Assembly: GCF_024655635.1 (NCBI RefSeq)
Contig: NZ_JANLGI010000001.1
Span: 447,435-511,434 of the forward strand
Direction of reading: 5' to 3'
Source of the DNA: Allobosea sp. 47.2.35
Lineage (GTDB): Bacteria > Pseudomonadota > Alphaproteobacteria > Rhizobiales > Beijerinckiaceae
Length of the DNA: 64,000 nucleotides
The notes under the pieces are model-generated. The model saw only the letters and a list, made by a program, of their open reading frames with translations, was not told the origin of the DNA and searched no databases. Every line of letters begins with the position of its first letter. The first letter of the stretch is position 1. The position numbers and the translations under genes were made by a program. Of this stretch, positions 52,856 through 62,284 are shown in pieces.

Positions 52856-53734
52856 ATGTCGCAGACGCTTCGCCAGAGATTGCAGGCTTGCCTCGCCAAC
52901 GGCTCCAGGGCCGACAAGGCGTTGGCGAGCTATATGCTGGCGCAGATGCCGAGCCTGCCCTTCGAGACGGCGGCGAGCCTGGCCGAGAAGGTTTCGCTCA
53001 GCGAGCCGACCGTCGGGCGCTTCTGCCGGACGCTCGGCTACAAGAGCCTCAAGGACCTCAAGGCCAATCTCGCCGAGGAGATCGGCGACAGGCCCTGGCT
53101 GATCAGCGACCGCCTGCGCGATTTCCAGCAGCGCAGCCTCGCCGGCGACGATCAACTGGCGCGCAGCCTCCAACTGGAGATCGCCGGGCTCGTGCGCATC
53201 TACGAGCTTGCCCAGAGCGAGGAATGGAAGCGCGTCGCCCGCCGGCTGGCGACGGCGTCCTCCGTCTATGTCACCGGTTTCCAGACCGAGCGCGGCCTCG
53301 CGCAGTACCTCGCCAACCAGCTCCAGTACCTGCGCGATGGCGTGCATCTGGCCGATCTCGCGGCGGGGAATTTCTCGGATCTGCTGCTCTCGGCCGAGAC
53401 CGAGCGCTGTCTCGTGATCTTCGAGGCGAGGCGCTATTCGCGCATGGCCAAGGTACTGGCCGAGCAGGCGAAGGCGGCGGGCATCAAGACCACGCTCATC
53501 ACCGATTCCTTCTGCGACTGGGGGCAGGGGCTCGTCGACGAGATGCTGGTCGTCTCGACCGAGTTCAACCTGTTCTGGGACTCGACCGCCCAGATGGCGA
53601 GCCTGAGCAACCTGCTGATCAACGCGGTCTTCGTCGAGCTCGGACCGCAGGTCGAGGCGCGCCTGAACCGGATGGCCGAGCTCTACGGCCGCTTCACTGG
53701 CCATGTCGGGGACAGTTCGGGTCCGCTCGGCTGA
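52856..53734 (+). CDS. RpiR family transcriptional regulator
   Basis: 292 aa. The N-terminal RpiR HTH covers about 10-85 (ADKALASYMLAQMPSLPFET then LAEKVSLSEPTVGRFCRTLG YK); an SIS sugar/ligand domain covers about 130-270 (SSVYVTGFQTERGLAQYLAN, CLVIFEARRYSRMAKVLAEQ). The ATG at 52856 follows GCGGGAG. Members usually sense phosphorylated sugars, but several control amino-acid or peptide genes. It heads the plus-strand cluster DppA-DppB-DppC-M81. Confidence 0.88.
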   Translation: MSQTLRQRLQACLANGSRADKALASYMLAQMPSLPFETAASLAEKVSLSEPTVGRFCRTLGYKSLKDLKANLAEEIGDRPWLISDRLRDFQQRSLAGDDQLARSLQLEIAGLVRIYELAQSEEWKRVARRLATASSVYVTGFQTERGLAQYLANQLQYLRDGVHLADLAAGNFSDLLLSAETERCLVIFEARRYSRMAKVLAEQAKAAGIKTTLITDSFCDWGQGLVDEMLVVSTEFNLFWDSTAQMASLSNLLINAVFVELGPQVEARLNRMAELYGRFTGHVGDSSGPLG

Positions 53735-53785
53735 CGGCCGCGATCACAGCCTTTCGCAACATCTCGAAACAAAAGGGGAAGCGGG

Positions 53786-55354
53786 ATGAAGACGATGATG
53801 AAGGGGAGCATTCTGGCGCTGGGCCTGTCGGCGCTCGCTGCCACCACGGCGCTGGCGCAGGAGGCCACGTTCGTGATGACCGCGCGCCTCGTCGGCGCGC
53901 CGACCTATAACCCGATCAAGGCGACGAAGCTCAACACGGCGACGACGCTGATCTACGACCGGCTGGTGGTGCAGGATGCCGACCAGAGCTTCCACGGCCA
54001 GCTCGCGACCTCCTGGGAGTCGAGCCCGGATGGCAAGCTCTGGACGTTCAAGCTGAAGCCCGGCGTGAAGTTCCACAATGGCGAGCCGTTCAACGCCAAG
54101 ACGATCGAATGGTGGGTACCGCAGTTCAAGGGCACCGAGAACGCCTTCACCGTCGAGGCGATCGAGAAGGTCGAGGTGGTCGACGACCTCACCGTGCGCT
54201 TCCACATGAAGCATCCCGACCCGAACCTGCTGTTCAACCTCGCCAGCTCGTTCATGTGTGTGCCCGAGCCGAAATCCTACGAGGCGCTGGGCGACAAGTT
54301 CGGCGTGATCGAGGCGATCGGTACCGGCCCCTACAAGATGCAGCAGTTCACGGTCGGCCAGCAGACCGTGCTCGTGCGCAACGACGACTACAAGTCGGCC
54401 TCCGCCCTGTCGAAGAACCAGGGACCGGCCAAGTTCAGGAAGCTGACCTTCCGCGAGATCGGCGAGGAATCGACCGCCTATCTGGAGCTCAAGACCGGCG
54501 GCGCCGACGTGCTCGTCAACGTGCCCACCGACTTCCTGCCGCGAATCCAGGCGGACAAGGCCGTGAAGCTCGTAACCATCCCCGGCAACGAGGTGGTCTA
54601 TATGCCGATCAACACCAGCGTCGAGCCGTTCACCGACATCAAGGTGCGCGAGGCGACTGCCTTTGCCGTCAACCAGAAGGAAATCCTGACCAGCCTCTAT
54701 GGCGGCAATGGCGAGACGGCCGACACCTTCCTGATCTCCTCGCTCAAGGAGTCGCAGGTCGATCCCAAATACAAGATCGCCTACGATCCCGAGCGCTCGA
54801 AGAAGGTGTTTGACGCGGCCGGCTGGAAGCCGGGCGCCGACGGCATCCGCGTCAAGGACGGCAAGCGCCTCGAGGTGAAGCTCTGGGCCCAGAACGGCAC
54901 CGAGTTCAAGCGCCTCGCCGAGATCGTGCAGGCGCAGCTCAAGGCCGTCGGCATGCAGGCCGATATCAGCATCATCGATGCCGGCTCGATCAATGCGCAG
55001 TACCGCAAGAAGACCGAGCACCAGCTCGCGGTGCGCGCCTATCAGTGGACCAATGCCGATATCGTCGACTGGTTCTTCGCAGCCAAGCGCGCGGGCTACC
55101 CCAATGTCTCGATGTTCAACGATCCCGAGGCGGAGAAGCTCAACGACATCGCCATGAACAAGTCGAAGACCTGGGACGAGCGCGTCGCGAATTTCACGAA
55201 GTACCACGAGTACGTGCTGTCGCAGTACCCGTTCGCGCCGATCTATCAGCCGGTGCAGAGCCTGGCTTATGGCAAGCGCGTCGTGATGCCCGAGAAGATC
55301 CGCGGCATCGGCTTCTCCAGCCAGTCGATGATCGACATCGCGCCGGCCAACTGA
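53786..55354 (+). CDS. Peptide-type ABC transporter substrate-binding protein (DppA-like)
   Basis: 522 aa, family 5 binding protein. A signal peptide (ILALGLSALAATTALAQE) precedes the domain. LKPGVKFHNGEPFNAKTIEW is the hallmark block, and GTGPYKMQQFTVGQQTVLVR is also typical. It is not a close copy of the DppA-like protein at 38066. It is periplasmic and is first in the importer set followed by two permeases; no ATPases are adjacent. The M81 peptidase in the same operon suggests a peptide ligand. Confidence 0.92.
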   Translation: MKTMMKGSILALGLSALAATTALAQEATFVMTARLVGAPTYNPIKATKLNTATTLIYDRLVVQDADQSFHGQLATSWESSPDGKLWTFKLKPGVKFHNGEPFNAKTIEWWVPQFKGTENAFTVEAIEKVEVVDDLTVRFHMKHPDPNLLFNLASSFMCVPEPKSYEALGDKFGVIEAIGTGPYKMQQFTVGQQTVLVRNDDYKSASALSKNQGPAKFRKLTFREIGEESTAYLELKTGGADVLVNVPTDFLPRIQADKAVKLVTIPGNEVVYMPINTSVEPFTDIKVREATAFAVNQKEILTSLYGGNGETADTFLISSLKESQVDPKYKIAYDPERSKKVFDAAGWKPGADGIRVKDGKRLEVKLWAQNGTEFKRLAEIVQAQLKAVGMQADISIIDAGSINAQYRKKTEHQLAVRAYQWTNADIVDWFFAAKRAGYPNVSMFNDPEAEKLNDIAMNKSKTWDERVANFTKYHEYVLSQYPFAPIYQPVQSLAYGKRVVMPEKIRGIGFSSQSMIDIAPAN

Positions 55355-55385
55355 GCCGGGACGAACTCACGCAGGAGATCGATCC

Positions 55386-56318
55386 TTGCTGCGCTTCGCG
55401 ATCCGGCGCCTCGCCATGCTGGTGCCGGTCTTCCTCGCCGTCTCGCTGGTGATCTTCATGATCATCCACCTCGTGCCGGGTGACCCGCTGGAGCATCTGA
55501 TCCAGGTCGGCTCCTCGCCCGAGCAGCGGGCGCAGATGATCGCGCGTTACGGGCTGGACCAGCCGCTGCTGGTCCAGTACGGGCGCTGGCTCGCCAAGGT
55601 CGTCACCGGCGACTTCGGCGATGCGATCGTGATGCGCCAGCCGGTTTCGCAGCTCATCGCCGAGAACATGCCGCATAGCCTCGCGCTTGGCGGCACGGCG
55701 CTGATCTTCTCGACGGTGGTCGGGATCGTCACCGGCGTGCTCGCGGCCTCCTTCCGTGACAGCCTGTTCGACCGGGCGGTGATGGGGTTCATCCTGCTGG
55801 GGTCGACGCTGCCGAGCTTCTGGCTGGCGCTGCTGATGATCCTGATGTTCGCCGTGCAGTTCGAGTGGTTCCCGGTCTCGGGCGCCCGGACATGGGATGC
55901 GCTGGTGTTGCCGGCGCTGACCATCGGCATCGGTGGCACGGCCCTGATCGCCCGCGTCACCCGCGCCGCGATGGTCGAGATCGCGAGCCGTGATTTCGTG
56001 CGGGTGCTGCAGGCCAAGGGCGTGCCGTTCTGGCGCATCCAGCTTCGCCATATCCTGCAGCAGGCGATGCTGCCGGTGATGACCATTCTGGGCCTGCGCA
56101 TCGGCTGGATTCTCGGCGGCGCGGTCACGGTCGAATATGTCTTTGCCAGGCCGGGGCTCGGCTCCCTGCTGATCACGGGTCTGGGCCAGCGCGATTATCC
56201 GCTGGTTCAGGGCTGCCTGCTGATGCTGGCGATCGCGGTGATGTTGGGCACGCTGATCGGCGATCTCGCCCAGGCGGCGCTCGATCCGCGGTTGCGTGAA
56301 GCCATGGGTGCAAGATGA
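55386..56318 (+). CDS. Dipeptide-type ABC transporter permease (DppB-like)
   Basis: 310 aa, six TM segments. The N-terminus is LRFAIRRLAMLVPVFLAVSL; the signature GLDQPLLVQYGRWLAKVVTG and the EAA-loop RDFVRVLQAKGVPFWRIQLR then HILQQAM follow. It begins with TTG after GGAGATCGATCC. Its stop overlaps the DppC start by four bases. Confidence 0.92.
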   Translation: MLRFAIRRLAMLVPVFLAVSLVIFMIIHLVPGDPLEHLIQVGSSPEQRAQMIARYGLDQPLLVQYGRWLAKVVTGDFGDAIVMRQPVSQLIAENMPHSLALGGTALIFSTVVGIVTGVLAASFRDSLFDRAVMGFILLGSTLPSFWLALLMILMFAVQFEWFPVSGARTWDALVLPALTIGIGGTALIARVTRAAMVEIASRDFVRVLQAKGVPFWRIQLRHILQQAMLPVMTILGLRIGWILGGAVTVEYVFARPGLGSLLITGLGQRDYPLVQGCLLMLAIAVMLGTLIGDLAQAALDPRLREAMGAR

Positions 56319-57160
56319 GCCGCAAATCCCTCGCCGGCCGCATCCTCCGCTCGCCGCGCGGCGCCACCTGCGCGCTGTTCCTGCTCGCACTCGTGCTTTG
56401 CGCGATCTTCGCGCCCTGGATCGCGCCTTACGACTATGCCGCGCAGAAGCTTTCCATGGCCAACACGCCGCCCTCGGCCGCGCATTGGCTCGGCACCGAC
56501 GAGTTCGGGCGAGACCTGCTCTCACGCATCATCCAGGGCGCGCGGACCTCGCTCAGCGTCAGCGTGCTCTCGATCGCGCTGTCGGTGCTGATGGGCGCGA
56601 CGCTCGGCGCCGCCGCTGGGTATTTCGGCGGCGTCTTCGACAAGATCGTCACCGTCTTCGTCGACCTGACATGGTCCTTCCCGGAAATCCTGCTGGCGCT
56701 GATCCTGATCGCGATCCTCGGCCCCGGACTCCATTCGACGGCGATTGCCATCGCCATCGCCTATCTCGCGCAGTTCACCCGCCTGACGCGGGCGCAGGTG
56801 ATGGCGCTGAAAGGCGAACTCTTCGTCGATGCGGCGGTGACGGCGGGGGCAAGGCCGGGGCGCGTACTCTTCCTGCATCTCCTGCCCAACGCGATGACGC
56901 CGGTCATCGTCGCCGGGATGCTGGCGACGGGCGATGCGATCGTGCTGGAAGCGACGCTCGGCTTCTTCGGGCTGGGTGCGCAGCCGCCTGTCCCGAGCTG
57001 GGGGGCGATGATGAGCTCCGGCACGGCGCAGATCTTCATCGCGCCCTGGATCATCATCTTCCCCGGCCTCGTCATCGCCACGGCCGTCATCGCCATCAAC
57101 GTCTTCGGCGATGCGCTGATCGAGGCGCTCGATATCCGCCGCCCGCTGCGGGACGGCTGA
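56315..57160 (+). CDS. Dipeptide-type ABC transporter permease (DppC-like)
   Basis: 281 aa. LGTDEFGRDLLSRIIQGART is the DppC signature and the EAA-loop is ELFVDAAVTAGARPGRVLFL then HLLPNAM. It forms the channel with the preceding DppB-like protein (4-bp overlap). The next gene, the M81 metallopeptidase, starts 39 bases on. ATPase subunits must come from another locus. Confidence 0.92.
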   Translation: MSRKSLAGRILRSPRGATCALFLLALVLCAIFAPWIAPYDYAAQKLSMANTPPSAAHWLGTDEFGRDLLSRIIQGARTSLSVSVLSIALSVLMGATLGAAAGYFGGVFDKIVTVFVDLTWSFPEILLALILIAILGPGLHSTAIAIAIAYLAQFTRLTRAQVMALKGELFVDAAVTAGARPGRVLFLHLLPNAMTPVIVAGMLATGDAIVLEATLGFFGLGAQPPVPSWGAMMSSGTAQIFIAPWIIIFPGLVIATAVIAINVFGDALIEALDIRRPLRDG

Positions 57161-57199
57161 CGTCCACCAATAACGCGCGACAACAGCCAGAGGAACGCC

Positions 57200-58687
57200 A
57201 TGAGCTTCACCGTCCTGACCGCCGAGTTCTCGCATGAGAGCAACACCTTCAGCCGCTGCCCGGCCGATTACGCCGCCTTCACCGATCGCGGCATCAAGCT
57301 GGGCGGCGATGCCATCGCCGCGCGGGCCGAGGCCAACACGCCGATCGCCGGCTTCCTCGATATAGGCCGGCCCGCGGGGTGGACGGTGATCCATGCGATC
57401 AGCGCTGCCGCCCAGCCTTCCGGCCCGGTGACGCGCGACGCCTTCGACCGGATCGCCGGCGTCATCGTCGAGGCGGCGAAGGCCCATGCCGGCAAGATCG
57501 ACGGCGTGCTGCTCGGCCTGCACGGCGCCATGGTCACGGAATTCTGCGAGGATGGCGAGGGCGAGCTGCTGGAGCGGGTCCGCGCCGTGCTCGGGCCCGA
57601 CGTGCCGATCGGCGTCACGCTCGACCCCCATGCCAATGTCACCCGCAAGATGACCGACCTCGCCGATATCGTCGTCTCCTACAAGACCTATCCGCATGTC
57701 GACATGCGCGAGATCGGCAAGCTCGCCGCCGGCGTCCTGCAGCGGACGATGAAGGGGGAGATCAGGCCGGTGACGCTGCGCGCCGAGCGGCCGATGCTGG
57801 AGGAGGTCAATGGCGGGCGCACCGATATCGGCCCGATGGTCGAGCGCATCGCCAAGGCCAGAGCCTATGAGAAGGAGGCCGGCGTCTTCGCCGTCAGCGT
57901 CAATGGTGGCTTCGGCAATGCCGATATCAAGGAGGTTGGGCCGACCGTGCTCGTCACCTGCGAGGGCGAGCGCGAGAAGCACCAGGCCTTCGCCGAGGCG
58001 ATGGTCGAGGACATGTGGCAGCGCCGCTTCGACGTGATTACGCCCTTCCTGTCCGTCGAGGATGCGGTCGCTGAGGCAAAGTCGTATGTCGTGACGAAGG
58101 GGCCGCTGATCATCGCCGACTACTCAGACAATCCCGGCGGCGGAGGCTATGGCGATGCGACCGGCCTGCTCGAGGGCATGATCGAAGCCGACCTCAAGAA
58201 CGCGTGCTTCGGCCCGATGGTCGATCCGGAGGTCGCGGCCGAATTGCGCAAGGGCAAGCCGGGTTCGACGGTTTCAGTCAGGCTCGGTGGCAAGGTCGAT
58301 CCCGAGATCGGCGGCGGGCCGCTCGCACTCACCGGCACGCTCGTCAGCGTCAGCGACGGCGACTATACCGGCGATGGCCCGATGATCGGCGGCTTGCAGG
58401 CGAGCTGGGGACCCTGCGCCGTGCTGCGCGTCGGCGATATCGAGATCCTCGTCACCACCATCCGCTCCCAGATGAACGACCTGCAGCAGTTCCGCGCCTT
58501 TGGCATCGATCCGGCGGCGAAGCGCGTCGTCGGTTTGAAGTCGATGCAGCATTTCCGTGCCGCTTTCGAGCCAATCGCCGGCAAGGTGATCGTCTGCGAC
58601 AGCGGGGCGCTCTGCACGCCCGATCTCAGCAAGCTGCCCTATCGCCGGGTGCGCCGGCCGCTCTACCCGCTCGACAAGGTGGCGTGA
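57200..58687 (+). CDS. M81 family metallopeptidase (MlrC-like)
   Basis: 495 aa with both halves of the M81 family. The N-terminus is TVLTAEFSHESNTFSRCPAD, then GLHGAMVTE. The metal site is expected from D and H in VTLDPHANVT and the downstream His in YKTYPHVDM. The C-terminal domain (from about 300) has DYSDNPGGGGYGDATGLLEG and ITTIRSQ-like VTTIRSQMNDLQQFRAFGID. MlrC of Sphingomonas cleaves the linear tetrapeptide of microcystin, but most homologues have unknown substrates. No signal peptide is seen, so it works in the cytoplasm, presumably on what the upstream importer brings in. Confidence 0.88.
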   Translation: MSFTVLTAEFSHESNTFSRCPADYAAFTDRGIKLGGDAIAARAEANTPIAGFLDIGRPAGWTVIHAISAAAQPSGPVTRDAFDRIAGVIVEAAKAHAGKIDGVLLGLHGAMVTEFCEDGEGELLERVRAVLGPDVPIGVTLDPHANVTRKMTDLADIVVSYKTYPHVDMREIGKLAAGVLQRTMKGEIRPVTLRAERPMLEEVNGGRTDIGPMVERIAKARAYEKEAGVFAVSVNGGFGNADIKEVGPTVLVTCEGEREKHQAFAEAMVEDMWQRRFDVITPFLSVEDAVAEAKSYVVTKGPLIIADYSDNPGGGGYGDATGLLEGMIEADLKNACFGPMVDPEVAAELRKGKPGSTVSVRLGGKVDPEIGGGPLALTGTLVSVSDGDYTGDGPMIGGLQASWGPCAVLRVGDIEILVTTIRSQMNDLQQFRAFGIDPAAKRVVGLKSMQHFRAAFEPIAGKVIVCDSGALCTPDLSKLPYRRVRRPLYPLDKVA

Positions 58688-58694
58688 GGCGTCA

Positions 58695-58722
58695 GCCCGC
58701 CCCGGCTCAGGCCGGGGCGGGC
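58695..58722. terminator. Hairpin at convergent gene ends
   Basis: GCCCGCCCCGGC-TCAG-GCCGGGGCGGGC: a perfect 12-bp GC stem with a four-base loop. It covers the stop of the TRAP permease and lies eight bases after the M81 stop. There is no U-tract. It is a likely bidirectional terminator. Confidence 0.6.
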
Positions 58723-60872
58723 GCCGCCCTGCGCGCGATGATCTGCCTGAGCAGGACGGGCGCGCCGATAATGAGGCCGGCCATGATCGAATAGGGCGTG
58801 GCCAGGATCATCGGCAGGGCGGCGACGGCAAGAACGAGACGCTCCCACATAACCAGCGGCGCCAGCAGCCAGGCCGAGAAGGCGCCCGAAAGCAGGGTGA
58901 TGCTGGCGAGGCAGGCTGCGGTCGAGCCGAGGAACTCCGTCCAGGTGAAGCCCGGCGCCATGATCAGCATGGAGGGCGAGAACACGAAGACGAAGGGCAC
59001 CAGCACCTTGCCGAGCGCGAGCCGGAAGGCCGTGTTGCCGGTCTTGAACGGGTCGGCACCGGCCATGCTCGCGCCGGCATAGGCGGCGATCGCCACCGGC
59101 GGCGTGATGTCGGCGAGGACGCCGTAATAGAACACGAAGAAATGGGCGACGAGCGGGTTGACGCCGAGCATGCCGAGCGCGGGCGCAGCCACCGTCACCA
59201 TGATGATGTAGTTCGCCGTGGTCGGCACGCCGCAGCCGAGCAGGATGCAGACCATGCCGGTCAGCAGCAGCGTGAAGAACAGCGTCGCGCTCTTGATGTC
59301 GAAGGGCAGGAACGGGACGAGATCGATCAGGCCCTTGGCCCATTGATCGGCGAGCGAGGTCACGATCCAGGAGATCTTGAAGCCGACGCCGGTCAGCGTG
59401 ACCACGCCGACGATGATGCCGACGGTCGCTGCCGCGGCGCCGACGCCGATGGCGTATTTCGCGCCGAGCACGAAGGCATCGACCATGTCGTTGACGCGCC
59501 TGCGGCCCTCGGTCGAGCGCAGAAGCACGCCATGCGCCATGACTGCGAAGGCGGCGATGACCAGCGCCGCGTTGACGCCGGGAACGCGCAGCAGTTCGGT
59601 CGGGGCCGCGACGCCGATGGCCAGAGCCAGCGCCAGGGCCGCTGGCGCGCGGTAATGCGCGAGGCCGACCAGCATGCAGCCGGTGATGCCCCAGAAGGCG
59701 GCGAGATAGGGCGTGTAGCCGGTGAAGAGCACGACGATCAGCGCGAAAAGCGGGGCGATGGTCGGCCAGTCGCGGGCGAAGACCTCGCGAAGCTTTGGTG
59801 CGTCGGCATCGGTCATGCCGCCCATGCCGGTGCGGCGCGCCTCGAAATGCACCTGCATCAGCACGCCGAAGAAATGCATGAAGGCCGGCACGATCGCGGC
59901 GATGACGATGGTCGCGTAGGGCAGGTTGAGGAACTCGACCATCAGGAAGGCGGCGGCGCCCATGATCGGCGGGGTGATCTGGCCGCCGGTCGCGGCGGTG
60001 GATTCAACCGCTGCCGCGAAATGGCGCTGGTAGCCGAGGCGGATCATCATCGGGATGGTGAGCGAGCCGACCGTGACGGTGTTCGCCACGGAGGAGCCCG
60101 AGATCATCCCGAACAGGGCCGAGCCGAAGATCGAGACCTTGGCCGGGCCGCCGGCGAAGCGGCCGGCCACCGCCGCGGCGACGCCGAGGAAGAGGCGGCC
60201 GAGGCCGATGCGCGTCGCCAGCACGCCGAACAGCACGAAATGGAAGACATAGGTCGCGACCACGCCGAGCGCGACGCCGTAGACGCCCTGGCTGGTCAGG
60301 TAGAGATGGTTGACGAGGTTCGACCATGTCGAGCCCGGATGCAGGAAGATGCCGGGGAACCAGTTGCCGAAGAGCGCGTAGACGATGGCGAAGAGCGCGA
60401 TCAGCGGCAGGCCCCAGCCGATGGCGCGGCGCGTCGCCTCGATCATCAGGACGATGGTGATCGTGCCCATCGTCACGTCGAGCGGCGACGGGTTTCCGAC
60501 GCGGAAGACGAGGTCCTCGAAGATCCAGGGCACGTAAAGGCTGGCGACGGCGACCGCGACCGCGAAGACCCAGTCATAGAGCGGCACGCCGCCAGGGCGG
60601 AACACGGTCGAGGGATAAACGGTGCCGGCCTCGCTCTTGCGCGCGGCGAAGACGAGGAAGATCAGGCCCAGCACGAAGGCGAGATGGATGCCGCGATGCG
60701 TGGTCTCGCGCATCAGGCCGAAGCCGGCGGTGTAGTAGTGGAAGGCCGACAGTGCGAGTAGCAGGCCGCCGATCAGCAGCGCGGTGCCATGCGGCACCTT
60801 GCGGAACTGCATTTCCGGATCGAGTTCTTCCTCGAGCTTGGCGAGTTCGGCGGCGGAGGGCTGATGGGCCAT
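58707..60872 (-). CDS. TRAP transporter fused permease (4TM + 12TM)
   Basis: 721 aa with about 16-18 hydrophobic segments. The N-terminal small-subunit (DctQ-like) part covers about 30-190; the large DctM-like part follows (GNWFPGIFLHPGSTWSNLVN, FGMISGSSVANTVTVGSLTI, TGGQITPPIMGAAAFLMVEF, LLGCGVPTTANYIIMVTVAA). This fusion is typical of TRAP-TAXI systems, and a TAXI binding protein gene lies upstream, 169 bases away across a palindromic repeat. It is a secondary Na+- or H+-driven importer of an organic acid or amino acid. Confidence 0.95.
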   Translation of the reverse strand: MAHQPSAAELAKLEEELDPEMQFRKVPHGTALLIGGLLLALSAFHYYTAGFGLMRETTHRGIHLAFVLGLIFLVFAARKSEAGTVYPSTVFRPGGVPLYDWVFAVAVAVASLYVPWIFEDLVFRVGNPSPLDVTMGTITIVLMIEATRRAIGWGLPLIALFAIVYALFGNWFPGIFLHPGSTWSNLVNHLYLTSQGVYGVALGVVATYVFHFVLFGVLATRIGLGRLFLGVAAAVAGRFAGGPAKVSIFGSALFGMISGSSVANTVTVGSLTIPMMIRLGYQRHFAAAVESTAATGGQITPPIMGAAAFLMVEFLNLPYATIVIAAIVPAFMHFFGVLMQVHFEARRTGMGGMTDADAPKLREVFARDWPTIAPLFALIVVLFTGYTPYLAAFWGITGCMLVGLAHYRAPAALALALAIGVAAPTELLRVPGVNAALVIAAFAVMAHGVLLRSTEGRRRVNDMVDAFVLGAKYAIGVGAAAATVGIIVGVVTLTGVGFKISWIVTSLADQWAKGLIDLVPFLPFDIKSATLFFTLLLTGMVCILLGCGVPTTANYIIMVTVAAPALGMLGVNPLVAHFFVFYYGVLADITPPVAIAAYAGASMAGADPFKTGNTAFRLALGKVLVPFVFVFSPSMLIMAPGFTWTEFLGSTAACLASITLLSGAFSAWLLAPLVMWERLVLAVAALPMILATPYSIMAGLIIGAPVLLRQIIARRAAPAPA

Positions 60873-60890
60873 GGGACACTCGACGGAGAA

Positions 60891-61017
60891 CCCCTCTCCC
60901 GGGTGGGAGAGGGGCAGGGGTGAGGGAAGAACGGCAAAGAAAAGGACGAGGACGGAGACGTTGCACAGATCGGCAACGGCAGGCCCTCACCCCAGCCCTC
61001 TCCCATCCGGGAGAGAG
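60891..61017. repeat. Facing pair of GC-rich palindromes (REPIN-like)
   Basis: Unit 1: CCCCTCTCCC-GGGT-GGGAGAGGGG (60891-60914), a perfect 10-bp stem, followed by CAGGGGTGAGGG. Unit 2, inverted: CCCTCACCCC then CTCTCCC-ATCC-GGGAGAG (60998-61015). The pair is separated by about 57 bases and lies between the TRAP permease and TAXI genes. The same building blocks recur at 63542-63686. Confidence 0.75.
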
Positions 61018-61041
61018 AGCACGGGCGGTGGTTCGCGCGCC

Positions 61042-62022
61042 TTACTTCAGCAGGCCGGCTTCCTTGTAGAACTTCTCGGCGCCCGGATGCAGCGGCACGC
61101 CCTGCAGGCCGGAGAGCGCGGTCTCCTTGCGGATCACCTTGCCCTTGGCATGGCCGGCATCGAGCGCCGCGCGAGCCTTGTCGCTCCACAGGCCCTTGGT
61201 CACGGCATAGACGGTGTCGGCCGAGATCTTCGAGGAGGTGACCCAGTGGGCGCCGACCGCGACGGTCTTCACCGCGCCGACATCCTTGTAAGTGCCGGCC
61301 GGGATCTCGTCGGCGGCGAAGAAGGGCGAGTCCTTGGCGAGCTTCTCGGCCGGGGCGCCGGTGATCGGCAGAATGTCGATGCCCGAGCCGGTCGAGGCGA
61401 GCTCGGAGATCGCCGCCGCCGGGAAGCCGCCGGTGAAGAAGAAGGCATCGACCGAGCCGTCCTTCATCTTCTCGGCCGCCTGGTTCGGCTTGAGGTATTC
61501 GGCCGAGATATCCTTCTCGGTGACGCCGAAGGCGGCGAGGATCGCCTTGGCGTTGAGCAGCGTGCCGGAGCCCGGCTCGTCGAGCGAGACCTTCTTGCCC
61601 TTGAGATCAGCGACGCTCTTCACGTTCGAGGCCTTGCGAACGACGAGATGGACGCTCTCGGGGTAGAGATTGGCGATCGAGCGCAGTTCCGCGACCTTCG
61701 GCTTGCCCTCGTAGACGCCCGTGCCGGAATAGGCCCAGAAAGCGACGTCGGCCTGGACGAAGCCCGACTCGGCCGCGCCGCCGACGATGGCGTTGACATT
61801 GGCGACCGAGCCGTTGCTGGCGACGGCGGTCGCGACGAGCTGCGGCGGGGCCGAGATCGCGTTCGCGATCAGGCCGCCGATCGGATAATAGGTACCGGCC
61901 GTGCCGCCGGTACCGATGCGGAAGAAGGCCGGGGCCTGGGCAACGGCGATGCCGGCCGCCAGCGCGACGGCGCCGAGGGCGAGGCCGGCGGCGGTAAACT
62001 TCGAACGAAGACGCAGAGACAT
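61042..62022 (-). CDS. TAXI family TRAP transporter substrate-binding protein
   Basis: 326 aa. A signal peptide (AAGLALGAVALAAGIAVAQA) is followed by the TAXI opening FFRIGTGGTAGTYYPIGGLI. VADLKGKKVSLDEPGSGTLL and VDAFFFTGGFPAAAISELAS are further family blocks. It is a periplasmic ligand binder for the fused TRAP permease downstream on the same strand. The ligand is unknown; characterised TAXI proteins bind glutamate or similar acids. Confidence 0.93.
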   Translation of the reverse strand: MSLRLRSKFTAAGLALGAVALAAGIAVAQAPAFFRIGTGGTAGTYYPIGGLIANAISAPPQLVATAVASNGSVANVNAIVGGAAESGFVQADVAFWAYSGTGVYEGKPKVAELRSIANLYPESVHLVVRKASNVKSVADLKGKKVSLDEPGSGTLLNAKAILAAFGVTEKDISAEYLKPNQAAEKMKDGSVDAFFFTGGFPAAAISELASTGSGIDILPITGAPAEKLAKDSPFFAADEIPAGTYKDVGAVKTVAVGAHWVTSSKISADTVYAVTKGLWSDKARAALDAGHAKGKVIRKETALSGLQGVPLHPGAEKFYKEAGLLK

Positions 62023-62284
62023 TCAGTCAACCTCCCATGAAAGCGGGCAATCTCGGCAGGATTGGACACGGGATCAATCGGAAATTCGACTCAGGTGGTG
62101 CGATCAACAGCGATCTGGCCGGATTGAAGGGCTGCGGGGCGGAAAAGCGTGGCCAGGCATGCAGTGAGGGCATTGCCGTGGTGCCGGCTCATGAAATTGT
62201 GCCGGTGCCGGCGATCCTCTAGAGCCTTCGACCGCGTCACGAGGCGGGAATCGGCCTGCCGGAGATGCCGCGGGACTTACCCAG

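Noticed and set aside
59142-60761. 539-codon charged frame opposite the TRAP permease
   Set aside because: Composition (E, R, D, H and G repeats) is the typical reverse complement of a membrane protein gene; it has no start signal or domain.
60891-61017. CRISPR array or transposon end
   Set aside because: The repeats are two facing palindromes, not regularly spaced direct repeats, and there are no cas or transposase genes in the window.
62023-62284. Riboswitch or small RNA in the 262-base TAXI/MFS spacer
   Set aside because: I could not find a conserved core, a strong hairpin or a terminator; it looks like ordinary divergent promoter space.
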